NCBI RefSeq assembly: GCF_002901865.1
Contig: NZ_PPQF01000056.1
Span: 62,001-126,000, forward strand
Length of the DNA: 64,000 nt
Origin: Staphylococcus agnetis
GTDB taxonomy: Bacteria; Bacillota; Bacilli; Staphylococcales; Staphylococcaceae
Direction: 5' to 3'
Within the stretch, counting starts at the first letter, position 1. Every line of letters begins with the position of its first letter. Below are positions 1-11,252 of the stretch, piece after piece. The position numbers were made by a program, and so were the translations under genes. The notes under the pieces were generated by a model. It saw only the letters and a list, made by a program, of their open reading frames with translations, made no database searches and was not told the origin of the DNA.

Positions 1-2733
1 ATTGTCAATACGTTAGAACAAGCCTTTCAATTTAAGGAACAAGTAGGTTATCCATTAATCGTAAGACCAGCTTTTACGATGGGCGGTACAGGTGGTGGTA
101 TTTGCCACAATGATGATGAGCTCAAAGAAGTTGTGTCTAACGGATTAAAATACAGTCCGGCTACACAATGTTTAATTGAAAAATCAATAGCTGGATATAA
201 AGAGATTGAGTATGAAGTGATGCGCGACAAAAATGATAATGCGATTGTCGTATGTAATATGGAAAACATTGATCCTGTTGGTATCCATACAGGGGATTCA
301 GTTGTCGTAGCACCGAGTCAAACATTATCCGATGTTGAATATCAAATGTTGCGTGACGTCTCGTTAAAAGTCATCCGTGCTTTAGGTATTGAAGGGGGAT
401 GTAACGTCCAACTTGCGCTAGATCCTCACTCGATGAAATACTACATCATTGAAGTGAACCCACGCGTGTCACGTTCATCGGCATTGGCCTCAAAAGCTAC
501 GGGTTATCCTATAGCTAAATTGGCTGCCAAAATTGCGATCGGTCTAACTTTAGATGAAATGAAAAACCCTGTTACTGGCACATCGTATGCTGCATTTGAA
601 CCTGCTTTGGACTATGTTGTTTCTAAAATTCCGCGATTTCCATTTGATAAATTTGAGAAAGGTGAACGCGAATTAGGTACGCAAATGAAAGCAACTGGTG
701 AAGTGATGTCGATTGGTCGTACGTATGAAGAATCATTGCTTAAAGCAATTCGCTCTTTGGAGTATGGCGTACACCATTTAGGGTTGCCAAATGGAGAATC
801 CTTTGACTTAGATTACATTAAAGCGCGCATTCAAGCACAAGATGACGAACGTTTATTCTTTATCGGTGAAGCAATTCGACGTGGGACTTCTTTAGAAGAG
901 ATTCATGAGATGACAAAAATCGACTACTTCTTCTTAAATAAATTTAAAAACATTATCGACATGGAACACGCATTAAAAGCAAATAAAGGGGATATTGATT
1001 ACCTGAAATTTGCGAAACGCTTCGGATTTAGCGATCGTGTGATTGCGCATCGTTTTGAAATGACAGAGCAAGAAGTTTATCAATTAAGACAACAACACAA
1101 CATCTACCCAGTATACAAAATGGTAGATACGTGTGCAGCTGAATTTGAATCTGCAACACCTTACTTTTATGGCACATATGAAGAGGAAAATGAGTCTATC
1201 GTCAGCGATAAAGAAAAAATTATCGTCTTAGGCTCAGGTCCAATTCGGATTGGGCAAGGGGTTGAATTTGATTATGCGACGGTTCATGCCGTATGGGCGA
1301 TTCAAAATGCAGGTTACGAAGCAATCATTGTCAATAACAACCCTGAAACCGTATCAACTGACTTCTCTATCTCAGATAAATTGTATTTTGAACCACTCAC
1401 TGAAGAAGATGTGATGAACATCATTAACCTAGAACAGCCTAAAGGGGTCGTTGTTCAATTTGGTGGACAAACTGCGATTAATCTTGCAGATAAACTTGTT
1501 AAACATGGTGTTCACATCCTAGGAACGACGCTTGAAGATTTAAACCGTGCGGAAGACCGAAAAGAATTTGAGGCATTATTAAATCAAATTAATGTCCCTC
1601 AACCTAAAGGAAAAACAGCAACATCAGCAACAGAAGCACTGGATAATGCACGAGACATCGGTTATCCCGTTGTTGTACGCCCATCCTATGTCTTAGGGGG
1701 ACGTGCGATGGAAATTGTATATAATGACGCTGAGCTTGAAAATTATATGAATGAAGCGGTTAAAGCAAGTCCAGAACATCCAGTATTAGTCGATCGTTAT
1801 CTCACTGGTAAAGAAATCGAAGTCGATGCGATTTGTGATGGTGAAACGGTGATTATTCCTGGCATCATGGAACATATCGAACGAGCAGGGGTACATTCAG
1901 GAGATTCAATCGCAGTGTATCCACCACAAACATTAAGCCAAGAAGACATCGACACTTTAGAAGCATACACAGTTAAGCTTGCGAAAGGCTTAAATGTTAT
2001 CGGGTTGATTAATATCCAGTTCGTGTTAGCACATGATGGGGTATACGTGTTAGAAGTTAACCCACGTTCGAGTCGTACGGCACCATTTTTAAGTAAAATA
2101 ACAGAAATACAGATGGCGCAACTTGCCATGCGTGCAATTATGGGAGAAAAATTAACAGACATGGGCTTTAAGCAAGGGATTCAACCATATAAAGAAGGCG
2201 TATTTGTGAAAGCACCGGTGTTTAGTTTTAACAAATTAAAAAATGTTGATATTACACTTGGACCTGAAATGAAATCAACAGGTGAAGTCATGGGACGTGA
2301 CCTTACATTAGAAAAGGCACTATTCAAAGGATTAACAGCAGCTGGGATGGAAGTCAAAGATTATGGAACGGTTTTAATAACTGTGAGTGATAAAGATAAA
2401 CAAGAGATGGTCAAAATCGCAACACGTTTAAATGAAGTAGGTTACAAAATCATTGCGACGAAGGGGACAGCTCAAATACTAGCTGACCATGGTATTCAAG
2501 TGGAAACGGTAGGTAAAATAGGCGGTCATGACGATTTACTTCACAAGATTCAAGATGGCGACGTACAACTTGTCATTAATACAATGACGAAAGGTAAAAC
2601 GATAGAGCGTGATGGATTCCAAATTAGACGCACATCTGTTGAAAATGGGGTGCCATGTTTAACATCTTTAGACACAGCAAATGCATTAACAAACGTGATT
2701 GAAAGTATGACATTTTCAATGCGAAACATGTAG
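1..2733 (+). CDS. carB: Carbamoyl-phosphate synthase large subunit, 5' truncated by window
   Basis: The reading frame is open from base 1, so the start lies outside the window; 910 codons are visible and roughly the first 150 residues are missing. CarB makes carbamoyl phosphate from bicarbonate, ATP and ammonia delivered by CarA, feeding pyrimidine and arginine synthesis. The fragment shows the end of the first ATP-grasp half (MGGTGGGIC loop, then [20 protein letters not shown]), the helical oligomerisation region, a second half beginning near nt 1210 ([16 protein letters not shown]), its ATP-grasp domain ([15 protein letters not shown]) and a C-terminal MGS-like allosteric domain from about nt 2365. 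It is followed after 11 nt by pyrK, so it belongs to the pyrimidine operon; whatever regulates that operon lies upstream and is not visible. Confidence 0.98.
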   Translation: MVNTLEQAFQFKEQVGYPLIVRPAFTMGGTGGGICHNDDELKEVVSNGLKYSPATQCLIEKSIAGYKEIEYEVMRDKNDNAIVVCNMENIDPVGIHTGDSVVVAPSQTLSDVEYQMLRDVSLKVIRALGIEGGCNVQLALDPHSMKYYIIEVNPRVSRSSALASKATGYPIAKLAAKIAIGLTLDEMKNPVTGTSYAAFEPALDYVVSKIPRFPFDKFEKGERELGTQMKATGEVMSIGRTYEESLLKAIRSLEYGVHHLGLPNGESFDLDYIKARIQAQDDERLFFIGEAIRRGTSLEEIHEMTKIDYFFLNKFKNIIDMEHALKANKGDIDYLKFAKRFGFSDRVIAHRFEMTEQEVYQLRQQHNIYPVYKMVDTCAAEFESATPYFYGTYEEENESIVSDKEKIIVLGSGPIRIGQGVEFDYATVHAVWAIQNAGYEAIIVNNNPETVSTDFSISDKLYFEPLTEEDVMNIINLEQPKGVVVQFGGQTAINLADKLVKHGVHILGTTLEDLNRAEDRKEFEALLNQINVPQPKGKTATSATEALDNARDIGYPVVVRPSYVLGGRAMEIVYNDAELENYMNEAVKASPEHPVLVDRYLTGKEIEVDAICDGETVIIPGIMEHIERAGVHSGDSIAVYPPQTLSQEDIDTLEAYTVKLAKGLNVIGLINIQFVLAHDGVYVLEVNPRSSRTAPFLSKITEIQMAQLAMRAIMGEKLTDMGFKQGIQPYKEGVFVKAPVFSFNKLKNVDITLGPEMKSTGEVMGRDLTLEKALFKGLTAAGMEVKDYGTVLITVSDKDKQEMVKIATRLNEVGYKIIATKGTAQILADHGIQVETVGKIGGHDDLLHKIQDGDVQLVINTMTKGKTIERDGFQIRRTSVENGVPCLTSLDTANALTNVIESMTFSMRNM

Positions 2734-2744
2734 GGGGCGTTGTA

Positions 2745-4423
<1,679 letters not shown>

Positions 4424-4427
4424 AATA

Positions 4428-5120
4428 ATGAAGAATACTCCAATTATTGCACTTGATTTTGCATCACATACAGAAGTCATTCAATTTTTAAAACAATTTA
4501 ATGAGCCACTGTTTGTCAAAGTTGGAATGGAATTGTTTTATCAAACAGGACCTTCATTGATTAAAGATATTAAGCAATTAGGACATGATATTTTTTTAGA
4601 TTTAAAACTCCATGATATTCCAAATACAGTTGGCAAAGCGATGGCAGGGCTTGCGAAATTAGAGGTAGACCTTGTCAATGTGCATGCTGCTGGAGGCACT
4701 GAAATGATGACACGTGCAGTAGAAGGATTAAAAACGCATAATCCTAACATTAAAATCATTGCAGTTACACAACTAACTTCTACAACTGAAGAGATGTTGC
4801 ATCATGAACAAAATATTCATACAACGATGGAAGAAGCAGTGCTTAACTATGCTAAACTGGCGCAACGTTCAGGTTTAGATGGTGTCGTGTGCTCTCCATT
4901 TGAAACGGCGTTGATTAAAGCGCACTGTGGTGACAATTTCTTAAAAGTCACACCTGGTATACGTCCGAAACATAGTGATGTGAACGATCAAAAACGTGTG
5001 ACGACACCTGAAGAAGCTAAACACCTTGGTGCTACACATATCGTTGTCGGACGTCCAATCACAAAAAGCACAGATCCTGTCAAAGCATATCATCAAATTA
5101 AAGAAAGTTGGTTAAACTAA
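4428..5120 (+). CDS. pyrF: Orotidine 5'-phosphate decarboxylase
   Basis: 230 residues, the usual bacterial length. It decarboxylates OMP to UMP, the last step of the pathway. The catalytic signature with alternating Asp and Lys is seen in [14 protein letters not shown] (about residues 55-68), and the phosphate-binding end in [12 protein letters not shown]. It sits 4 nt after pyrD, and its TAA stop shares a base with the pyrE start (TAATG), so pyrF and pyrE are probably translationally coupled. Confidence 0.98.
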   Translation: MKNTPIIALDFASHTEVIQFLKQFNEPLFVKVGMELFYQTGPSLIKDIKQLGHDIFLDLKLHDIPNTVGKAMAGLAKLEVDLVNVHAAGGTEMMTRAVEGLKTHNPNIKIIAVTQLTSTTEEMLHHEQNIHTTMEEAVLNYAKLAQRSGLDGVVCSPFETALIKAHCGDNFLKVTPGIRPKHSDVNDQKRVTTPEEAKHLGATHIVVGRPITKSTDPVKAYHQIKESWLN

Positions 5121-5728
5121 TGGCGAAACACATTGCACAAGCATTACTTGATATAGAAGCAGTTTCCTTATCACCTAATGACATGTTTACATGGAGTTCT
5201 GGAATTCAATCACCAATTTATTGTGATAACCGTGTCACGTTAGGTTATCCAAATGTACGTGAAGCGATTCGAGATGGCTTAATCGAGTTAATTCAAAACC
5301 ATTTTGAAAAAGTAGATATCATTTCTGGTACAGCTACAGCTGGTATCCCACATGCAGCATTTATTTCAGATAAAATGAATTTACCAATGAGCTACGTACG
5401 ATCAAAGAGTAAAAGTCATGGAAAACAAAATCAAATTGAAGGTGCATTAAGTGAAGGTAAAAAAGTAGTTGTGATAGAAGATTTGATTTCGACAGGTGGC
5501 TCATCCATTACTGCAGTAGAAGCATTACGTGAAGCGGGGGCCGACGTTTTAGGCGTCGTTGCTATATTTACCTATGGCTTACGTAAAGCGGATGAACAAT
5601 TTAAACAAGCACAAGTTCCTTTCTACACTTTAAGTCATTTTGATGAACTTGTAGACGTAGCAGTTGAGCGTGGCAAGATTTCTAAACAAGATGTAGAGGG
5701 TTTAATTCAGTGGCGTAACACGTTGTAA
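5120..5728 (+). CDS. pyrE: Orotate phosphoribosyltransferase
   Basis: 202 residues from the ATG that overlaps the pyrF stop; an upstream in-frame TTG at 5108 would add four residues but lies inside pyrF and lacks a better ribosome binding site. The enzyme joins orotate to PRPP giving OMP. The PRPP-binding motif [14 protein letters not shown] is near residues 117-130, and the mobile catalytic loop region ([15 protein letters not shown]) precedes it. It is the last recognisable gene of the operon. Confidence 0.97.
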   Translation: MAKHIAQALLDIEAVSLSPNDMFTWSSGIQSPIYCDNRVTLGYPNVREAIRDGLIELIQNHFEKVDIISGTATAGIPHAAFISDKMNLPMSYVRSKSKSHGKQNQIEGALSEGKKVVVIEDLISTGGSSITAVEALREAGADVLGVVAIFTYGLRKADEQFKQAQVPFYTLSHFDELVDVAVERGKISKQDVEGLIQWRNTL

Positions 5729-5746
5729 TGAGGAGATAACTAGATT

Positions 5747-5797
5747 ATGGATGCTTCACATCATCTATTAAAAATCGCGGGAGCATTTCTTAAGTAA
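5747..5797 (+). CDS. Possible 16-residue peptide downstream of pyrE
   Basis: A tiny ORF (MDASHHLLKIAGAFLK) begins 18 nt after the pyrE stop, with AGGAG 11 nt upstream of its ATG, which is longer than the usual spacing. It ends just before the first hairpin. Leucine, isoleucine and phenylalanine alternate with polar residues, so a short amphipathic helix is possible. I do not recognise it; it may be a chance ORF in the operon tail. Confidence 0.25.
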   Translation: MDASHHLLKIAGAFLK

Positions 5798-5804
5798 TAA
5801 GCAA

Positions 5805-5887
5805 ACCCCTTTCAAATTCATCCTTAAGTAGCATTTGAAGGGGTAATCATCGTATAAACATAAGGGTGACGAAAGGACGTCACCCTT
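5805..5887 (+). terminator. Two hairpins after pyrE
   Basis: The first dyad pairs ACCCCTTTCAAA (5805-5816) with TTTGAAGGGGT (5834-5844), with one bulge and no T-tract. The second pairs AAGGGTGAC (5862-5870) with GTCACCCTT (5879-5887), followed by a weak TCT tail. They probably protect or end the pyr transcript. Confidence 0.5.
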
Positions 5888-5922
5888 TCTATTGAAAAAT
5901 ATTTTATCCTACCGTATACAGG

Positions 5923-5957
5923 TGCACATCAATGACATACCTTTGATGTGCATTTTT
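5923..5957 (+). terminator. Rho-independent terminator of the pyr operon
   Basis: TGCACATCAA (5923-5932) pairs with TTGATGTGCA (5943-5952) around a 10-nt loop and is followed directly by TTTTT. It has the best terminator shape of the three hairpins here. It also lies downstream of the minus-strand small ORF at 6009-6098. Confidence 0.75.
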
Positions 5958-6008
5958 AGGTTATAGTGCTTATAAGTCAATTTTACGCATCGCTTTTACC
6001 CATAAACT

Positions 6009-6098
6009 TTATCTTAAGAACCAACGTGCAAAAGCATAACCTATAAGCATAATAACTAAAAGGACAAGAATAGGTATCACTAAATTTATACTTATCAT
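6009..6098 (-). CDS. Small membrane peptide, 29 residues
   Basis: An ORF too short for ordinary gene finding: it starts MISINLVIPILVLLVIM and ends YAFARWFLR. About 20 consecutive hydrophobic residues form one predicted membrane helix, followed by a short positively charged, tryptophan-containing tail. GGAGG lies 9 nt before the ATG on the minus strand, and a plausible promoter (TTCACT, 16 nt, TACAAT) lies further upstream. This layout fits small membrane proteins and type I toxins; no antisense RNA is evident. The function is unknown. The coding call rests on the ribosome binding site, the promoter and the coherent helix. Confidence 0.6.
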   Translation of the reverse strand: MISINLVIPILVLLVIMLIGYAFARWFLR

Positions 6099-6129
6099 CT
6101 TGATTTTCCTCCATTCATGATTTAATTCC

Positions 6130-6157
6130 ATTGTAACGGGTTATATACATAAGTGAA
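6130..6157 (-). promoter_or_regulatory. Putative promoter of the small membrane peptide
   Basis: On the minus strand, TTCACT (plus positions 6152-6157) and TACAAT (6130-6135) are separated by 16 nt, about 30 nt upstream of the peptide start. Confidence 0.45.
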
Positions 6158-6196
6158 AGTTAAAAAGAATCTGGATATGGGCGTACGGTGCCTCGT

Positions 6197-6226
6197 TTCA
6201 CATTGTGCGTCTACTCATATTATAAT
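6197..6226 (+). promoter_or_regulatory. Putative promoter of the VOC-family gene
   Basis: TTCACA (6197-6202), an 18-nt spacer and a perfect TATAAT (6221-6226) lie about 50 nt before the start of the following gene. Confidence 0.6.
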
Positions 6227-6275
6227 TTGGTGGCATGTGACATAAGTCTCAACCACATCAAGGAGGACTTACGTA

Positions 6276-6689
6276 ATGAAAATACCTAAAATTACGACGT
6301 TTTTAATGTTTAATGGTGATGCTGAAGAAGCAGTACATTTGTATACGTCTTTGTTTGACGATAGTGAAATTATCACGATGGTGAAATATGATGAAACCAC
6401 ACCTGATTACGCTGGTAAAGTGCAACACACGATTTTTAAACTTAATGGTCAAGTCTTTATGGCTATAGATAATATGAATGGAACAGATATTGAAATGAAT
6501 CCGGCGATGTCATTATTTGTTACTGTTAAAGATCAATATCAAATGGATGTACTTTACAATGGTTTGAAAGATGGCGGTGCAATATTGATGCCAAAAACGG
6601 AAATGCAACCTCAATACCGTGAATTTGCCTGGATTCAAGATAAATTTGGCGTCAAATTCCAACTCGCATTACCTGAATCAAAGAAATAA
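6276..6689 (+). CDS. VOC-family protein, PhnB / 3-dmu-9_3-mt type
   Basis: 137 residues preceded by AAGGAGG, with its own promoter. The start (KITTFLMFNGDAEEAVHLYTSLF) and the segment GQVFMAIDNM are typical of the PhnB-like branch of the vicinal-oxygen-chelate fold, often annotated as a 3-demethylubiquinone methyltransferase domain although no methyltransferase activity is expected. The C-terminal FAWIQDKFGVKFQLAL completes the second beta-alpha-beta-beta-beta unit. Family members include metalloenzymes and binding proteins. The substrate cannot be told from sequence, and the gene stands alone between pyrE and rqcH. Confidence 0.85.
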   Translation: MKIPKITTFLMFNGDAEEAVHLYTSLFDDSEIITMVKYDETTPDYAGKVQHTIFKLNGQVFMAIDNMNGTDIEMNPAMSLFVTVKDQYQMDVLYNGLKDGGAILMPKTEMQPQYREFAWIQDKFGVKFQLALPESKK

Positions 6690-7046
6690 AATTTAAAATT
6701 CTAACACGTCTCTAAAGAACCACCTAGCTGTGGTGGTCACATTATAGAATAATTAAATCAATTAATTTCATCATATAATAGGTTTGGGACATAGATCATT
6801 AAACCTATGATTGTCCCTAACGCCTCGCTTTTCTAGGCGCCTTACCTCAAAATGGATTTTCGGTAGCGACTCAATGCCTCAGAAGTCTCGGCTAAGGGAT
6901 TAATCACAATGCATCATAGTGTCCATCACTAAGACGAAATCGATTTATATAGATAAATAATAGCTAACAAAGTTCATGTATAAAGGAATTTTGTTAGCTT
7001 ATTTTTAATTAACAGGTCTGATAAGCGCAGCCCTTTTAATCATGTA
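6690..7046. repeat. Structured intergenic element, probable dispersed repeat
   Basis: No gene is visible in this 357-nt gap. From 6780 to about 6945 it is rich in inverted repeats: TAGGTTT/AAACCTA nested with GGGACA...ATCA/TGATTGTCCC (6787-6820), then CGCCT/AGGCG (about 6821-6839), then GATTTTCGGTAGCGACT. The GGGACATA-type start and the TTTTCGGTAGCGACT core resemble, from memory, staphylococcal intergenic repeats that occur many times per genome. Only one copy lies in this window, so repetition itself is not shown here. Confidence 0.45.
6962..7006. terminator. Bidirectional terminator between the VOC gene and rqcH
   Basis: AGCTAACAAA (6962-6971) pairs perfectly with TTTGTTAGCT (6990-6999) and is followed by TATTTTT on the + strand. 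On the minus strand it is followed by ATTATTT, and it begins about 48 nt beyond the rqcH stop, so it probably ends rqcH too. Confidence 0.75.
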
Positions 7047-8759
7047 TTAATTTTTATGATTCTCGTGTTTTTTCAAAGCTGTAATTTTATCAAAGTCGGG
7101 CGTTGCAAATAATGTTTTTTGATTATCATACGTGACAAACCCAGGTTTAGCACCACTTGGCTTATGGACGTGACGAATTTCAGTATAATCCACTGGAATT
7201 TGCCCAGATTGCCCAGCTTTAGAGAAATAAGCTGCAATCATTGCTGCTTCTTCGATCGTTTGATTTGAGGGCTCATCTGCCAGTATAACGACATGACTAC
7301 CTGGAATGTCTTTTGTATGAAACCAAAGATGAGACTTTTTCGCTAATTTATTTGTTAGATAGTCATTTTGTTTATTATTTTTCCCAACCTGTATCGTGTC
7401 ACCATCAGATGAAATATATGTTTGTAATGTTATTTGTTTGCTTTTTTTAGTTTTCTTTTGTTTGCGTTGCTTTACAAACCCTTGTTCAGCTAATTCTTCA
7501 CGAATATCATCAATTTCATCCACAGTAATATGTGCAAGTTGTTGTTCAATGTTTTCAAAATAAGCAATGTTTAATTTTGTAAGATCAATTTGGTGTTTTA
7601 ATTCGCGCTCACGTGTTTTAAGGCGATTGTATTGTTTGTAATAAAACTGTGCATTTTCAGCTGGAGATTTCATTGGATTTAGTGAAATGGTAACTTCTTC
7701 ACCGGTATAATAATTAATCGTCGTTAGAGACGTATCGCCGGGTTTTAATTGATAAATATTCGCTGTAATCAATTCACCATAAAGTTGTTGTTCATCTTTA
7801 TTTAATGTTCCTTCTAATTCGTCAACGAGCTTACTGAGTTTATTTGAATTTTTCTGTAACAGTTGGTGAACGAGTTTGACTAAGTCATTCGCACGTTGTT
7901 TGACACGTTCGCGTTCACCTCGAGCATCATAAAATCGATCTAACAATTCGTGTAAAGAATCAAAGACGACTTGGTCATCATAAAACTGCGTTAATGTCAT
8001 AAAATAAAAGTCTTCTTTACCCGTTTCATGGTTTTTATGAAATACAGGTGTAAGAGTGTGATCGATGTCTTTAAGTACTTCATCAAATGCTACGGGCAAT
8101 GTTTGAGGTGTCATAAACTGCCTGCGACTTGTAATTTCTTTCGTAATTAACGGAGAAAATCCTTCGAAAGTGTGTAAAAGCTGACGGTCAATTTTCCCAG
8201 CATTGAAATCGATAAATCGTAATACTTCTTCACCTTTAAACGTAAACGGATTCTGTTTATTTTGTGATGGTGGTGCTTCATAAGCGAATCCAGGCATTAC
8301 AGTACGATATTGATTTGTATTGGGTGTTAAATGCTTAAACCCTTCAATAATTTTTCGTTCTTCGTTCACGAGGATGAGGTTACTATGTTTTCCCATTATT
8401 TCCAAAATGACTGTGCGATAAATGGTATCGCCTATTTCATCTTTACTCATAATATCGATTTCTATGCGTCTATCATTGCCAATTTGGCGGATGGATTGAA
8501 TAATGCCACCTTCAAGATGTTTACGGAAAACACGCGCAAACATCGGTGGTTCAAAAGGATTATTATATTTCTTTTCCGTTAAATGTATACGTGCAAAATT
8601 AGGGTGAATGGATAACAACAATTGATGGTTTTGACGATGTTGTCGTACGACCATAATAATCGTGTCATTTTCGGGTTGGTTAATTTTATGAATACGTCCA
8701 GAGACTAAAAATTGAAGAGATTCAACCATTTTACGTGTAAAAAGTCCATCAAATGCCAT
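7047..8759 (-). CDS. rqcH: Ribosome quality control protein RqcH (NFACT / Rqc2 family)
   Basis: 570 residues, matching the family (about 570); often annotated as a fibronectin-binding protein. RqcH binds 50S subunits carrying stalled peptidyl-tRNA and recruits alanyl-tRNA to add C-terminal alanine tails as degradation signals. Visible parts are the N-terminal NFACT-N domain (MAFDGLFTRKMVESLQFLVSGRIHKI), a central helical/coiled-coil region rich in Lys, Glu and Gln (about 270-440), and the C-terminal NFACT-R domain (GKNNKQNDYLTNKLAKKSHLWFHTKDIPGSHVVI). It is monocistronic on the minus strand, with AAAGGTGG upstream of ATG. Confidence 0.95.
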   Translation of the reverse strand: MAFDGLFTRKMVESLQFLVSGRIHKINQPENDTIIMVVRQHRQNHQLLLSIHPNFARIHLTEKKYNNPFEPPMFARVFRKHLEGGIIQSIRQIGNDRRIEIDIMSKDEIGDTIYRTVILEIMGKHSNLILVNEERKIIEGFKHLTPNTNQYRTVMPGFAYEAPPSQNKQNPFTFKGEEVLRFIDFNAGKIDRQLLHTFEGFSPLITKEITSRRQFMTPQTLPVAFDEVLKDIDHTLTPVFHKNHETGKEDFYFMTLTQFYDDQVVFDSLHELLDRFYDARGERERVKQRANDLVKLVHQLLQKNSNKLSKLVDELEGTLNKDEQQLYGELITANIYQLKPGDTSLTTINYYTGEEVTISLNPMKSPAENAQFYYKQYNRLKTRERELKHQIDLTKLNIAYFENIEQQLAHITVDEIDDIREELAEQGFVKQRKQKKTKKSKQITLQTYISSDGDTIQVGKNNKQNDYLTNKLAKKSHLWFHTKDIPGSHVVILADEPSNQTIEEAAMIAAYFSKAGQSGQIPVDYTEIRHVHKPSGAKPGFVTYDNQKTLFATPDFDKITALKKHENHKN

Positions 8760-8794
8760 AATTATGTGCCACCTTTACTAAAATTCATTGATTC

Positions 8795-8800
8795 ATTATA
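8795..8800 (-). promoter_or_regulatory. Extended -10 element of rqcH
   Basis: On the minus strand TGTTATAAT is an extended -10, about 35 nt upstream of the rqcH start. The -35 region is poor. Confidence 0.45.
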
Positions 8801-8916
8801 ACATGCACATGCGTGTAATGCAGATTAAACATTTCTGTAGGTAAGCTCTATACAATAGAATTATAATTATGGTAAGATATGTTAATAACTATAGAATAGC
8901 GAAGGAAAGGTCGTAA

Positions 8917-9542
<626 letters not shown>

Positions 9543-9543
<1 letters not shown>

Positions 9544-9752
9544 TGTTATATCCACCTATTCATCAATTACAAGATAAGATTAGCTCTAAATATTTAATTG
9601 CAACGACAGCTGCAAAGCGTGCACGTGAAATTCAAGCGGATCCAGAACATTTATTATTAAATGACTATACGAGCAAAAAAACAGTTGGACGTGCTTTAGA
9701 AGAAATCGCTGCTAATAAAGTACATCCATATGTTGACCCTAAAAACTTCTAA
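9543..9752 (+). CDS. rpoZ: RNA polymerase omega subunit
   Basis: 69 residues. Omega chaperones the beta' subunit during RNA polymerase assembly. The conserved KYLIATTAAKRAREI helix and VGRALEEIAANKV segment are present. It is coupled to gmk through the TAATG overlap and followed by a strong terminator. Confidence 0.96.
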
Positions 9753-9814
9753 GCTACTCGATTGCTATGAATCTAGCAACTGAAGTTGAAATATATGATT
9801 TCACCTTTACGGAT

Positions 9815-9855
9815 AACCTTCAAAATTCATGGAATATGAACTTTGAAGGTTTTTT
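9815..9855 (+). terminator. Terminator of gmk-rpoZ
   Basis: AACCTTCAAAATTCAT (9815-9830) pairs with ATGAACTTTGAAGGTT (9836-9851), 16 pairs including one G-U, around a 5-nt loop, followed by a T-run. Confidence 0.88.
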
Positions 9856-9997
9856 AAAATCCAAAAAAGCACGTGATAAAGTAATGATATGCATCATGTG
9901 TGGCAACATCATGCGTAGATGAGTGTGTAAATGCGCTACAACCATGATTAGAATGTGTTGTGAATGACAAACAAGTGAAATCATTAGTAACCTATAT

Positions 9998-10003
9998 TAT
10001 AAT
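9998..10003 (+). promoter_or_regulatory. Putative -10 box of the coaBC operon
   Basis: A perfect TATAAT lies 31 nt upstream of the coaBC start; no good -35 box is seen. Confidence 0.35.
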
Positions 10004-10034
10004 CAAATCAAGTGTTTTTACGGGAGTGGAAGAA

Positions 10035-11252
10035 ATGAAAAATATATTACTCGCAGTTACAGGTGGTATTGCTGCGTATAAGGCTATTGATTTAACAAGT
10101 AAATTAACACAAGCGGGCTATGTTGTTCGTGTCATGATGACTGCACATGCACAAGAATTTGTGACCCCTTTATCGTTTCAAGCGATTAGTCGACAACCTG
10201 TTTATACGAATACGTTCATTGAAGAAAATCCAGAAGAGATTCAACATATCGCATTAGGTGATTGGGCAGATTTAATTGTTGTTGCGCCTGCAACGGCGAA
10301 TACGATTTCTAAACTTGCACATGGTTTGGCAGATGATATTGTCACATCGACGTTACTTGCTACTACCACACCGAAATGGATTGCGCCAGCAATGAATGTC
10401 AATATGTATCAAAATCCACGTATCCAACATAATATGAAAATTTTATCAGAAGATGGTTACCATTTTATTGAGCCTGGTGAAGGGTTTTTAGCGTGTGGCT
10501 ATGTGGCTAAAGGTCGAATGGCAGAACCTATTGATATTGTGGAAATGATTCAACAGACTCCCCATTTTGAACCTATGCCATCTGAACCGATCAATGACAC
10601 GGTATCTTACTTTACCAATCAACATGTTTTAATTACTGCAGGACCTACTGTGGAAGTTATTGACCCAGTGCGTTTCGTTTCGAATCGTGCCTCTGGAAAG
10701 ATGGGTTACGCAATCGCTGATGCACTAGTGGCGCGTGGCGCACACGTGACATTAATTTCAGGACCAACATCTATTGAGCCACCTCAAGGTGTTAAATTCA
10801 TCCCTGTTCAAAGTGCTCAAAATATGTTTGATGCCGTTTTAGCGCATTATAAAACGCAAGATATTATTTTCAAAACGGCAGCTGTTTCTGATTACACGCC
10901 ATGCCAACCTTTAGAACATAAAATGAAAAAACAAGATGGTAATGTAAACGTTGAATTTAAACGAACTGTGGATATTTTAAAATTTTTAGGTGAAGAAAAA
11001 ACCCATCAAAAGCTTGTAGGGTTTGCAGCTGAAACAGAAAATGTCGCTCAATATGCACAAGATAAATTGAAACGCAAACATGCCGATGTTATCATCGCTA
11101 ATAATGTCGGCGACACGTCCATCGGTTTTAGTTCAGATGAGAATGAAGTTACAATGTATTTTAAAGACGGCCATGCTGTACCTATTTCAAAAGGGGCTAA
11201 AATAGATATTGCACGCCAAATTTTAGATACTTTAGAAGGTGAGTGGCAATGA
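10035..11252 (+). CDS. coaBC: Bifunctional phosphopantothenoylcysteine decarboxylase / phosphopantothenate-cysteine ligase
   Basis: 405 residues. Two consecutive steps of coenzyme A synthesis are fused. The N-terminal flavin-dependent decarboxylase (CoaC) starts MKNILLAVTGGIAAYKA and shows PAMNVNMYQNP and the substrate-binding cysteine loop FLACGYVAKGRMAEP. The C-terminal ligase (CoaB) follows from about residue 195 (VLITAGPTVEVIDPVRFVSNRASGKMG). I chose the ATG at 10035 because GGGAG lies 8 nt upstream and the family N-terminus matches; the frame is open further upstream to 9960 without family similarity. It overlaps priA by 4 nt. Confidence 0.96.
   Translation: MKNILLAVTGGIAAYKAIDLTSKLTQAGYVVRVMMTAHAQEFVTPLSFQAISRQPVYTNTFIEENPEEIQHIALGDWADLIVVAPATANTISKLAHGLADDIVTSTLLATTTPKWIAPAMNVNMYQNPRIQHNMKILSEDGYHFIEPGEGFLACGYVAKGRMAEPIDIVEMIQQTPHFEPMPSEPINDTVSYFTNQHVLITAGPTVEVIDPVRFVSNRASGKMGYAIADALVARGAHVTLISGPTSIEPPQGVKFIPVQSAQNMFDAVLAHYKTQDIIFKTAAVSDYTPCQPLEHKMKKQDGNVNVEFKRTVDILKFLGEEKTHQKLVGFAAETENVAQYAQDKLKRKHADVIIANNVGDTSIGFSSDENEVTMYFKDGHAVPISKGAKIDIARQILDTLEGEWQ

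Noticed and set aside
1797-2162. 121-codon minus-strand ORF inside carB
   Set aside because: It is antisense to a conserved enzyme, has no ribosome binding site and low-complexity translation; a shadow frame.
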